Below are positions 24,092 through 35,980 of a DNA stretch of 64,000 bases, piece after piece. The stretch is from Metellina segmentata (lineage: Eukaryota > Arthropoda > Arachnida > Araneae > Tetragnathidae), in contig OX375878.1 in assembly GCA_947359465.1 (NCBI GenBank), positions 79,525,627 through 79,589,626 of the forward strand. Direction: 5' to 3'. The notes under the pieces were generated by a model. It did no database searches. It was not told the origin of the DNA and saw nothing but the letters and a program-made list of their open reading frames with translations. The stretch's first letter is position 1. Every line of letters begins with the position of its first letter. A program made the position numbers and the translations under genes.

Positions 24092-24646
24092 TTTATCATT
24101 AGTTAATACAAAGTTTTCCAGAGGGAGGCGGTGAGAAAAATTATCTCTGAGAAAGAGGCATTGAGGCAAGAAAAGTTTGAGAAGTTTGAATTTATAGAAA
24201 GAAGGTCACTTCTGTTCATACGTTAGGTGACTTTAATTTCAATTATTTTACTCTTAATAAAAATAGATCTTTGAGCACGCACACACTTACAAATTGTATT
24301 TTAAGATACAAGTCCCTTCAACTGAAAAAGTAGATCGATGGAAATAGTATAAGTCGTCTTAGTCTGCTAAGTTCCGCTTATGTGAAATTGCAGTGCTTTA
24401 TGCAAATATTCATGACGAATCACTTCTTTATATTAATATTAGATTTTACTGAGTACACAAATATTTTTTGAAATGATACATTTCATGAAATCGTTGATCC
24501 AAATCCATTACATAATGATATTAAATTATTCACCGTGAGATGGGTTTTAAAATAAGTAGCTGTATCTAAGGAAATATAGTATAATAGTTTCGTAAAAATC
24601 ACTGTGATACTTATATCAAATAGCATCGTTAAAAAGAGGAACTTAC

Positions 24647-24756
24647 GAGTTCGATGTGAATTATTGGTACTTTATTTTCCTTAAAATCGCTGGAAGTTTC
24701 CTCTGTATTTTCATGAGGCGTGTCTATAAGCGATGTCTTTGATTCTGTATAGTTCT
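24647..24756 (-). CDS. MYLK: Kinase gene exon 6: Ser/Thr/Glu-rich linker
   Basis: 110-bp exon, acceptor catttctctttcag, donor CTC|gtaagt, entering in phase 1 and leaving in phase 0. It encodes residues 545-581, ENYTESKTSLIDTPHENTEE to KVPIIHIEL. The composition is low complexity with many potential phosphorylation residues and no known domain. Support comes from splice consensus on both sides and exact phase match to its neighbours. Confidence 0.8.
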
Positions 24757-27480
24757 CTGAAAGAGAAATGAACACCTGTTAGATTAGACTAAAGATTAGA
24801 CAGTTAATCAATGATAAACTCCCTTATTATGATGAAACAAGTGTGATTCCAATTTTTCAATTAGAAGATATACCAGTACTTTTATTTCAATATTTGTAGA
24901 ACCCCCGGACAGATATTTTATCTGCTTAACTTAAGGTCTCTGAAATTTAAGATAGTACCTGTTTTCATATCAATTTCATTTTACATAGAAGGCAAAAATA
25001 TTACGGGTTTACTTATTAAATCGATTTATGTGTAAATTATATTATATCAACACAATATCTTTATGTATGCATCCTTAGAATGTAAACAAATTTATGTAAT
25101 TATTAAAAAATGCTTCATTATCATACTACCTAAAATTTCTTTCGATATGTAGTTTCAAATTTCTAATGGACAATCTCCTTCAGAATATTTTCAAATTTCT
25201 AAATGACAATCTCATTTGAAAGTTTTTAAGTTACAAGTGTTCTTACAGTTCAAAAATTATATTTAATTTTCGTCGAAGGACATTTATTTCAAATAACAGT
25301 ATATTTAAATTGAATGATATTAGAGGGAAGTTTTGCGGAGTCATGAGATAAAATTTCCATAGATTTTGAATAACATCTATTCCAAAACACATTCTTTTAC
25401 GTTTATGGTATAGACGCATTTTATTTAAAAATTGTGAAATTTATAAAGGTATGATTCAGACACATATAGTTGACTTGTGTCTATGTACGTTAAAGTAACA
25501 TAACATTCAGAAACTGGAAATATATTGAATCGATATCAGCAATCAATCTGCAGTCTCGTCTTTCTTTTTAATATTAGCTTGATAAATCGTAACGAGTATC
25601 CACATATCAGAGAAACATAATGAAGTCATTATTATGATAGAAAGTTAATGAAATACTCACTTCCTGAATGAATACACTTATTCCAATGATGTAAAACGTA
25701 CCAAATTTTATCAATTGTGAAGTGTTTGATCCAGTAATCATTCAAAATATTTTCGTTCAAGTATTTTAACCAAACAAATTCGATTATGTTCGTTGCACTT
25801 AAATGTCCCTAACATATCGCGAGGAGAGCACAACGCTTCTGTGGTTAAGTTGTTTTGATACAACAGAGAAACAACTGTTGACTTAGAAAAGAGCCGATGA
25901 AATGAAGATGGTGAAGTGTAGGTGTTTTGCGATGAAAAAAAAAAAACAGAAAGGTTCCATTCAAACATCGATCAATGCTTCCGATGCTGTTAAAAAAATT
26001 TCCGAGGTGAAGTTTCGAAATAATCACTTAGCATTTTGACGACTGAAAGTTCTCATCGAGCACATGGTTTTGTTTATAAGTCGGAAGGCGTCTGGTAAAC
26101 ACAAATCTGTCGACACGCTACTTGGAAACGTGAATCAAGAATTTCCCAGATTAAATCGCGAAGTCTATATTTGAGCAGCTGAGTTCTGGTGATACACAGC
26201 TACATAGGATATGGCATTCCTTTCTGGTGGGGTAAAATTAACCGTACGAAGAGCGCGCTGTTTTCCAACGTTATTCTTGATTTTGTATTCTGTCGTATTG
26301 AATGAATAAATCTGCTTCTAAAATAGAATATTCTTCGACAATGTGAATGAAGTTTGTTTAAATAAGACCAATGAAACCTCGAGATTAAATGTATGCTTCA
26401 CTTTAAAATTGATTTTTAAAACTTTGAAGAAAGAAATAATAAATTTAGTCCTTTTCGCTGCCTCATCGAGGGGAGAGGGTGACATTGAGACGAGTACGTC
26501 GGGAGCTTTTCTCCAAGTAGGGTCGCTCAGAGCTCGAAGACCATTCAAATATTCTCATCTAAATGCTAACAGGCATTATTTAAGTACAAATCAGTCATCA
26601 TCATATCGGATGCATCTGAAAATGAAGCTGTAAATATTTCCTATTACCATGATCAATCGTCTTTTTGACTGTCATGTGCCTCTTTGAATGTATTGGTGGA
26701 CGACCAAGATGTGGAACGGTTAGGGGAGGGCATATTTTCCCTAAGCTGCACCCAAACACGATATGAGCCGTTATTTTTTAAAGTGGTACACCTCCACTTT
26801 GAAAACAATGAGTTCAGCTTCTTTAACAATTTTAATAATTATAATGACCTAGTAAAATTTAACAAGTTTATAGTGTTAAAAACATCATCTGAATTAATTA
26901 ACGTTTGCCAATATTTTTTCATTAAAACGCAAACCCTTAAATACTTCGATGTATGAACAAAAATGGACTTATACCACTTTTAATAATAACGGGTATATAT
27001 AGCATAAGACATAGGAAATAGACGTACAATGAAATATTTTATCGACACGGAAGAGAGAAATACACCCAGCGGATCAACCCACTGAGTCACGGAGACCCGG
27101 AAGACCAAGAGGTGGCAACCTATCTCCTGTTCGGGTGTCAAGATCATATAGATTTCGTCTAGAGCATTTTCTAGAACTTGGAATAAGCAACGACAACATA
27201 TCTCCAAGTGTGCGTTTTAGTAGAACATACTTGGGATAGTAGAGAATTTTGTGTTTGATGTTGAAAACAAACAATATTAGTTCCGGTATTTGAAAGCCAT
27301 TTATATATTACCCGCATACTTACTAAGAATACTCAGATCAAATATTAAATTATATATACATAGAATATCAGTCAACTACAGACTCTTTTCTATCTAAATA
27401 ATGCATGCTATTTTATCGAGTCGAGAACGTTATTCCTTTGTTATAAAATGGGAATTAAAATGCAATAAAATAATGCTTAC
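24757..27480 (-). other. Intron, 2724 bp
   Basis: AT-rich, with a more GC-rich patch at ~26455-26545 and another at ~27050-27130. Open frames there have no recognisable domains. No transposon was identified. Confidence 0.6.
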
Positions 27481-28800
27481 CATCCTTCGAATTTGTTTCA
27501 GGTGTTTGTATTAATTCCATTCCATCATTTGTGTGAAATCCTTCGTTCTTTATATCATTGTCATTTTCAACAACTTGTAATACTGTGTTTACTTTTTGTG
27601 CACTAAAAATATCAGGCGTCTGCTTCAAGTCCTTAAATGAATCTAAAAGATTAATTTCTATGTGTTGATACGTACCTAAGTCAATATCATCTGCTGAACA
27701 ATCTGTTAGTTTTTCAACTTCGGAAAAGCCATCGGTTGTTTTACTATCAAATAGTTCAGCGCCTTCAGTCTTGGAATCAAATGCAAAATTTTTATCCGAT
27801 GTTGTATCTACAGAACCACTGTTACCTTCTTGCTGTATTGTGACCGCTATGTCACTGTCGACACAGTTTGTCTCTGAGCCGTACTCACATTTTGAAACAT
27901 TTACAGCATCGTGGTCTCCGTTTGTCTGAATCTTCAATGGACTTCCTGTGTCCTGAACACCATTTCTTTTACAATTGTCACTACTTTTCCGTCTTCTGAA
28001 TTTCCCAAAATTGAAAAAAGTATTGTCTTCAGCAGTTCGATCTGAGGTTTTTGAATCTACCGCAGCTTTTTTCGCACTACCACTTGAACGTTTAACAGCT
28101 TTTTCCGGCTCAGATTGAGCTCCTTTCGCTTTGATGGAAGCCGATGCGTTTTCAAAACGTTTCAAATAAGCAGCTATCCTCTCTCTAGTGGACAGCTGAA
28201 TTGGCACTTCTACTTCACCAGTTTGGTTACTACAGTCTACCACACCTTTTGAATGTTCTCTATTCTCCGTTTTCAATATTTTGGAAGATGATTTAATAAA
28301 ATCCACCTCCACAGTCTTGATTCCACCATTTGTGTGAAATCCCCCATTCCTTATATCATTGTCATTCGCAACAACTTGTGACACTGTGTCTACTTTTTGT
28401 GCACTGAAAATATCTGGTATTTTCACACGATTCAGAAAGCCTCTTTTGTTTTTTCGGCAATCTTCCACTGATTTAGAGAGCTGTTTCTTGCGTAAGTTCG
28501 TCGTCTCTTCCTCTTTTTGTAGTACACAAGGAAGCATTAGTGGATCATCGTGGATATCATTTTTGCGCCATATGTGACTGGTGAAAGTGGCAAATTTGGT
28601 TTTGGACGACCCCGTTGTCCCACTGTCGTCTCTGGACTTGCGCGTTCCACTTTGAGATCGGATTCTGAACACATTTCGATGAGGTTTCGTTTCTGAAACG
28701 GATTCAGTTGACTTTGCAGTAGTCCTGGATCGGATACCATTAACTTTTGACGAAGTAAGTCTTTGATTGGAATTGCCATTCATCTTTTCTACGATATTGC
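27481..28800 (-). CDS. MYLK: Kinase gene exon 5: large low-complexity linker exon
   Basis: 1320-bp exon, acceptor tttttctgtag, donor GATG|gtaagc, phase 1 in and phase 1 out; it encodes residues 105-545. The first 130 residues are very basic and serine rich (NVFRIRSQSGTRKSRDDSG, FATFTSHIWRKNDIHDDP), a plausible actin- or microfilament-binding segment by analogy with MYLK N-termini (inference only). A segment beginning PDIFSAQKV occurs twice, at residues ~233-265 and ~500-532, about 85 of 97 bases identical. Between them are STRERIAAYLKRFENA (a possible short amphipathic helix) and acidic Ser/Thr-rich sequence. No globular domain was recognised. The open frame continues past the acceptor, but the Ig exon phase requires the boundary at 28800. 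Confidence 0.85.
27520..27616 (-). repeat. Coding repeat copy 2 (PDIFSAQKV motif)
   Basis: Encodes PDIFSAQKVNTVLQVVENDN followed by DIKNEGFHTNDG. Pairs with 28321-28417; about 12 mismatches in 97 bp and no length change. Confidence 0.9.
28321..28417 (-). repeat. Coding repeat copy 1 (PDIFSAQKV motif)
   Basis: Encodes PDIFSAQKVDTVSQVVANDN followed by DIRNGGFHTNGG. Same exon and strand as 27520-27616, about 800 bp apart. Confidence 0.9.
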
Positions 28801-30329
28801 CTACAGAAAAATAAGATTTTGTTAGATTTAATGAACTCAATTTGAAAACTCGTGCACTGAAGAATCTTCAGCAGTTGTGAAATTCTAAACTCAATGTTCT
28901 CAGTTTTCGAATGTAAAATTTAAAATAATGTCTATTACTTTTTTTAAATGAACCTGATTCCCAAAATTTTAATTATAATGTCATAAATATAGTAATAAAA
29001 CTAAGAAAAAATCGAAAAACATCCCACTCAAATATGACTCTACTACTGTCAAAATAATAAACATTACCGTAAACAAGCTATCGTAAAAAGTTATATGTCG
29101 ACATCCACAAGTCAGTAAGCTCAGGAGAGACCTCGTCATCTGACCATGATTTAAAATAACGCTATGTTGTCATCCTATCTTTCCCTTCCAGTTTGGTTCA
29201 GGATCATTACCAATAGCATGTTGTGTTCCTCCATTGCTCTGTTAAGTAAGATACCTACCTGCCCACACGGCAATGGTAATGGTAATGGTAATTTTAGTTA
29301 ACGTCGTACTAGAGCAACACAACGGGCTTTTGACGACGGTCCGGGATCAGTCCCTTGAGGGAAAGATCCGGGGACAACACCTCATAATTTTGAACCACGG
29401 TCAGATGACGAAGCAACACCTGAGCTGGCACCCCACTCTCCAAACTTCCACACCAACCCATCGTGAGGACTTTCGGCCACGACAGATTTAAGGTGCACCA
29501 GCCGCCTCTACACCATACGCTTACTAACATCCATGCACAGACCCGGATTTAAACCAGGAACCTTCCGATCTAGAGGCTAACACTTTAACCACCAAACCGG
29601 TTGGTCGGCTTGAGTCAGGGATGGCCATCATCTACTTCATTTTATGTGTTCTGGTTCATAGCTCCTAGTATAGGTATTTCAGTCTAATTAATAGCTTTAC
29701 GAATATTGTATCACCCAATACTGAGTTTCTGTGGAAAAAGCAAATTTTTGGCAATAGAAAGTATTTTAACTATTATTAAAGTAAATTTTTAACATACTTC
29801 AATTGAAATTGTATGATTATAATTAGCTGTAACACACAACACAGAACAAATTATAATAAATATAAAATCCATAGTAAAGAAAGAAGAATGTAGTTTTTGT
29901 TGGTTTGAGGACTCATAGTTCCAAATGCAGAAGTGTGACTTTGGGTTCACCTTCTACATGTATATTGACAGATATAACTAACTGTGCAAAAGTGAAATAT
30001 AATAACAATAAATATAAAATCCATATCACAAAAAAGAAATTTCAGTGAGACCTCTACAAAACTAGTTGAACATAAGAAAGTGTTGTGAACCAAGGGTGTC
30101 ATTTATTTAATTCGATTATGTAAAGTGCAAATAATTATGAACAGTTTGAAGATCTAATATAGTTAGACTTTAAAAGTGTTATATATATATATATATATAT
30201 ATATGTATCAAAAAATACACTTTGCATCGTATTAGGAGTATAAAGTGTTTTAGCACTTACTTTATCAAGAAGAACCAAGGTTTAATCCCAAAGGGCAAGC
30301 AATACGAGACAACAGAAATGGTGACTTAC
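28801..30329 (-). other. Intron, 1529 bp, with SINE
   Basis: Contains the SINE at 29270-29610 and a short (TA)n tract at ~30178-30204. No further exon. Confidence 0.75.
29270..29610 (-). repeat. Full-length tRNA-derived SINE, family A
   Basis: The head lies at the right end: on the minus strand, AGCCGACCAACCGG, an A-box-like tggttaaagtgttagcctc, and a B-box-like GGTTTAAATCCGGG. The body follows with tggggtgccagctcaggtg and gttgtccccggatctttccc. The tail is a short hexanucleotide run reading ggtaat on the plus strand at ~29270-29290. About 340 bp; the best full copy in the window and the reference for the others. Confidence 0.85.
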
Positions 30330-30439
30330 ACGTTCCGGACACCTTCACTTGTGTGGTTGCTATTCCCATAATGTTGGTCGCAGTACAGCTGTACACGCCC
30401 TCGTCCTCGCTTTGAGGCATCTTGATTTGCAGCAGGCAC
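30330..30439 (-). CDS. MYLK: Kinase gene exon 4: second half of Ig domain 1
   Basis: 110-bp exon, acceptor tttgtctgcatag, donor ACGT|gtaagt, phase 2 in and phase 1 out. It encodes residues 68-105, LLQIKMPQSEDEGVYSCTA followed by TNIMGIATTQVKV. The I-set F-strand motif DEGVYSC is complete (D80, G82, Y84, C86) and is followed by the typical ATNxxG turn. With exon 3 it closes Ig domain 1 (residues ~15-102). An alternative donor four bases earlier is possible, but only the used one keeps frame with exon 5. Confidence 0.88.
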
Positions 30440-33400
30440 CTATGCAGACAAACAAGGATCTTACACTTACAACATAACTAGTACATAACTGACTTCCTAC
30501 ACGAACACATTCACCGGTAATGCTAATTTCTTCACCTGTGCAACCATCTAGGTGCGAATGGCGTTGTTATGTGGCAGAAAATAATCTGTTCAACGAACAC
30601 TAGATGGAGAACGGATCCGCTACAGGAAAAGGATGTTGCTTTGATAAATAACGACAATCGGTACTGTGATAACGCTTTTGAGTTATTTAACTCCTAATGT
30701 TATCTGAATTTATTTAACATTAGATTATATTAATCTAGAACCAATATTTAATAAAAGGTATACTTTGTTAGTAATCGGGGGACACAAAACCAAAGGTTCT
30801 CAAGTTCATATCCTGAGTGCTTTTGAAGGCCGCATTGTGAGATTGGGGAAAAGGCGAAAGAAATTTTTTTAGTTTGGAGAAGGGGGAAAGTTGCTGATGT
30901 GGAATGAATTGACAACAATAATCCTTCTTTAGGGAGGAACATTTATTGAACATCAATGGAACATGTTATTATTTTTCCACTAACAAAACCTCTCTTGGTT
31001 TTTGTAGAAATCCTCAAGAAATACTTCATACTCTCGTTTTTTCAATTAGCCCACAATTCGTAGTTCTATTTGTTCATAGTTGAAAAAAGTTCACTCACAT
31101 ACAAATTCATCCAAAGATGCTTAACATTTTCTATTAAATTTGTAAACATCCTTATCTCGTCTTCTGGGAAAATGAATTAAGAAGCAATCTTAAATTTTTG
31201 ACTTTTCTGTCGTTGAACATTGAAAATGCATTATCTTCATAAAAATATTGGTGTGAACTGGGTCCAAGAAAATCTGGTTCCTTGTCCTCGGAAAAAAACT
31301 GACTTGGCTTTCTTAGACATATAATGTAATGATATATTTTCTTAAAAAACCTGCACCTCTTTCTTGTTTCATCTTTTCTCTTTCTTGTTCATTGTGGACT
31401 TTTAGAAAATTCAGTCCATTGGAGCTTTTAAAATGTTCAAAAATAAATAAAATAGTTTTCTGTATTCTAGTCCAGTGTTAACAGATATACCTTCTTTTTT
31501 TTCAACTAACAAGATGCTTATTTACTCATCTGTTAAGAGTTGTAGATTTTCAAGATACAGAGAGATGTCTACAGAATAGAGCTGGAATCTTTCTATCGAG
31601 TAAAAAGTTCGTATCCCATTTTCTTGCACAGAGCTGTTGGAATCGCCTATTTTCGACATCCTACTGAACATTTCTACCTATAAAAGCACTTATACCGTAT
31701 TGGAGTAGCAAAATAAGCTATATGTCCTCTTAACAAACTGGGCAAAATAAATGGAGACGACTTCAAGAACTGCCCTTAAATTCTTGACAGTACAAGTGCA
31801 AATACTGAACAGTGTTTTTAAAAAAATATATTTTATAACTTTAGACTTCTATTGGACTACCTACCGACTGATGGACGAAAGACCAGAGACGGGTGCAGGA
31901 TAATTTTTTTTAAATTTCTCTGGCCCAACATAATTACCTCTTCGGCAGGAAGGTGCTATAAATATGCCCGGTCGGATCCAAATGCACATAGAATCCAAAT
32001 TCCTTTCAGCAAACGCATCAAGTTAAAATAATAAAGAGGTGTAACTGCAATTAAAACCGGACATTATAAGAGAACAATCTCAATGCTGAGTTATCAAACT
32101 AGATCGCAACCTATACCTAGATAGAGATATAACCGAGGTCTTAGCTCAATGTTATTTAAATATTTTTGATACGTCTTTAACCTCAAGAAATACTAATCAC
32201 TTGATTTGAAAGCAATAACCTAACAAGAGATAGAATTGACTTTACCGTGTTTAAACAACCCTGTATAGTTGGTGATAGAGTTCTGGGTACATCAATCGTT
32301 TTGTTTACATATTCGCAGTAGAGGAAAAATAAAACAGAGCAATTCTCGAACAAAACTTATGGAACTACCTATAATTTTTGAAAAAAATTTGAAGAACATG
32401 TCCAATATTATGTGAGAACATTACCAGTATGAAATTGAGTTATTGTACCAAAGTCCTTATACTAGATAAAGTTTCTCGAGGAATAAAAGTGCTTTTTGAA
32501 ACCTTTACAGGGGTGTCTGTATCATTTTTTTAAATATTAATTAGTTAATAAAACCAAAGAGTTTTTTCTTGCTATGTTTTCTCAAACTTGCTATTAAAAC
32601 TCAGAGGAAACCTCATTTACGTCCTCACACTTTCTTCACTCAACGTTTGAGATACTATTGATGTAAGACGAGATTTGTGCTTTTCTGTAATCCAGTGACT
32701 CCAAAAGTAGAGTAAAAATAACTTGGATATTCTGGGAGGTAAGTCTTCCATATAAAATATTTATAGGATTTCCATCTTCAGTTAAATTTCTGAAAATCAA
32801 AATCAACGTGATTAAACACGTTTTTTTATAATGTGCCTTTTTGAAATAAATCTGTTAGCAAATCTGTCACTTTTTCCAGAATTTACTGAAATTGTTTACA
32901 GCTCGCTGAATATTTTACTGACTTTAATATGGTGGTCATCATAACATTGAAATTTTCCTGAAGTTCTCAAATCGTTTAGAGTCAATGAAAATGTATCCGG
33001 ATTAAATTTGACTTGTAAAAAAGTTTTGCAATTAGCTTTCAGCTCTGTATAAGTAATGAGTCAAGCGTAGTGAATAAATTTTTGCCTCTTGAAATCGGAG
33101 TTTTGATGCTACGTTCGTTTTAGGATCGAAAATGTGAATCAAAGATAAGAACATATTTGGAAAAACGTTGATAATTTCCGTGTTATTTTTAATCGAAACA
33201 GGTACACATTGGTGAAAAAAAGGAGATTAAAGGGTTTCAATTTAGTTCACGTGAAGGTAGCATTTGTCCATCCTATTTTACTACCAATTACAGCTCGTCT
33301 CAAAGAAATTGAAAAACTTCTTATCGTTTCACAGCATGATATGTCGTGCTGCCATCTACTTTTAAAAGTATAAACTAAAACAATTTCATGTTTACTTATT

Positions 33401-34839
33401 TTGAAAAAGCGGAAATCTTTTAGATTTTGCAAGAATTTTGGACTTTAATTGAGAACAGAATCATTCTTTTTAGAATGTTATACAATTGTTTGCTCAGCAG
33501 AGCTGACGTTTCGTCGATCGCTTTTCCCAAATGGACGACTGTGACATTTTAAAGGTGAAATTTCTTCATATTTGAAATCTTGATAAACTTTTTAAGCATT
33601 TGAACAATATGTAAACAAGCATGGAATCATTCTTATGCAAAAGGGATGAAAATAGTTTTGACACAGAAAAATAATTTTTAAGTCAACTTGAATCGGGACT
33701 GAAATTATAGTAAAAAAAAAATTTTGTACGAAATTAAGGGAAATTTAAATTAAATTTGTGTATGTTAAGTCAATCATGATAATTATATACTCTGAGGCAA
33801 TCTGCATATTGCATTGTATTTTCAGCTCTCGTATCTTTGAGTGAAGCAAATAAACAAAATAAATTATAATACTTTCTATGGACGAATTTAAAATTTAATC
33901 TGATAATAACTGTCACATATTTTTCTTGTCCAATTGAATACTTCCACAAGAAATCCATTTGTTCCTGTTCAATTCAGGATTTTCTGTGATAGATTTATAG
34001 TTATATATAGCAAAAAGCAAGCATATACTACACAACTCAGGCTGTCTTCTTGTAGATTGACTCTGTTACCAGGCGTAATGATTAAAAATCGATTAAAAAA
34101 AAGATTTTAGCAAAGTAATAAAATGACGTTTGGTAACTTCAAATAGGTAGTGTACTTTTCTCTTTGAAAATATAACAAAATAATCCCCTTCAAATTCCAA
34201 ATTCTTAGCAGTCCGGTCTTAGATTTTCTACTGGCCACAGATGTTTCCAGATACCTCAATTAATCCCTCAACCAATCCCTTGTCCAATCAATCTCTCCAT
34301 GACTTTCGGATTTCTCAACAAATGCAACGCACTTAGAATGTGAATTATCGAATAGTGAAGGATTGACCCTACCTTATTCTCACTCTAACTTTCAAAAGAA
34401 CTAACAGACTCAACATACTTGAAGTAGTTGAAGAGCTGTGATAAAAAAAAAATAGTAACTTCGAGTCAAATGTATGTCATGCTAGGAACTGCAGGAGTAC
34501 GCCCGTAATAAAAATTACTTGACACACTTTTTTCTGATTTTACATAACTTGTATACTAATAAAAACAGAACTTCTAAGTAATAGATACTACATAAATGTC
34601 AATAATCTCTCAATTTAACTATGTGGAAAATCCTTAAACTTGATCAACCAGTTGAGAAATACGTGAATAAAATTAGAACGAAGGAATTAAACAAACGAAA
34701 GAATTTTAAGAATATTGTAATATTTTTCGAAATGGGACCTCATTCTTCATTGTGAGCTGCACTGGCTTATAGAAGACTTGCACCATCATACGAAAGCTGT
34801 TTAAAAAATAATGATCTTATATATTAATAAAAAATAATT

Positions 34840-35165
34840 TCTTGTACTAATCCTCCAAATTTTTATAATAATTCTCAAAATACTCTCCATTACCTGCAAT
34901 GCACTTATCCCACATCTTTTCCAGTCTTCAAACAGAGCTGGAAGAGATTTTTTGACAGGTCCTTCAAAATCCCCTCGCAACTTTTACCACGGCCTGTGAT
35001 GATGAAAACCTGTTTTCCCGGAGGTGTTTCTTCAAATTCGGGAAAAGAAAAAAATCGCATGGTGCTGCATCAGGACTATATGGAGGATGGGGAACACACA
35101 TGACATTGGTTTTTGAAAGATCTGACGATCTGATGGGGTTTTTTTTTAAGGCGAAAACCAAATTT
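34840..35165 (-). pseudogene. Mariner transposase relic, C-terminal part
   Basis: Minus-strand codons at 34964-35161 include VPHPPYSPDAAPCDFFLFPN and LKKHLRENRFSS, the third catalytic aspartate motif (YSPDxAPxDxxLF) of the mariner DD34D transposases. Sequence continues with LPALFEDWKRC and then loses coherence near 34840. The N-terminal two thirds and terminal repeats are absent or unrecognisable, so it is a dead 5'-truncated fragment. Confidence 0.75.
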
Positions 35166-35842
35166 CAATGTATTACACTTTGCGTGTCACATCCATTTTT
35201 GCCCTAGGCGAAAGTAATACTAGGTGTTTTGGCCGGCTGCCAAGGTCTCAGCAATGACGTCATGACCGTGAAACTTGCGCTATCTATTCTCTACTTATCC
35301 CGCTACACATTCAATATAAATTTAATTTTTTTTTTTTAAATTTTTTTTTTAAATCACCTTTTAAAAAATTATGATCATACTTTACTGAACAGTCCTCGTA
35401 TATACCTGTTCCTAGAGCCGCGAGACGCTGCACCGGTTGAAATGTGTCTGAAATGAACGGTACTTGCCCCCGAGGTGGCATGCTTATACAGAATGTTAAG
35501 CATGCCTTAGAATACATCGTACAATATTATATTACATTTACAATAGGCAGTCAAAACAATCAAACACTTCGAATTATCACGTCTAGATGAATTTCATCAT
35601 GCCAATAATTTTTACCCTTGAATCCTTGTTAGTAATAATGTTCATAAGCCATGTTATTCATGGTGACATGCAGGTTTATTCCGTGCCTTGATGCTGTTAG
35701 CACCAACCTTCTAATGAAATAGACAGAGCATAAGAGTGGTGTCCGTGTCGTAAAATCCTAGAAGCTTAAGTCATGTTGGCTTACGAATCGACTAGGGCAG
35801 ACAGACTACTATTTTTTAATAAGGCAGGTTAATCACTTAAGT

Positions 35843-35980
35843 CAGGCCTCGAAATATATTTTTTAATACAGGTGCACAAGGTGCACCTAAGTTTTTAAAT
35901 TAGGTGCACAGGTGCGCCTAGCGGGAAAAAATTAGGTGCACAAATTTATTTTCACGTGCACAGTGCACCTGCATGCATAC
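35843..35980. repeat. Cluster of GTGCAC-containing repeats
   Basis: Within ~110 bp, GGTGCAC/GTGCACC words occur at least six times in both orientations (for example aggtgcacaaggtgcacct and cacgtgcacagtgcacc), after caggcctcgaaatata. Such subterminal clusters are seen at ends of hAT-type elements; the partner end was not found. Confidence 0.5.

Larger units (their letters stand above)
21530..24646 (-). other. Intron, 3117 bp, with hAT-like relic
   Basis: Holds the hAT/DUF659-like element at 22430-23219 and, at 24035-24091, a ~57-bp stretch resembling 390-437 at the left edge of the window. No exon is required between the splice sites. Confidence 0.7.

Noticed and set aside
26318..26956. Several open frames around a GC-rich patch in an intron
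   Set aside because: No domain, and splice phases on both sides already agree without an extra exon.
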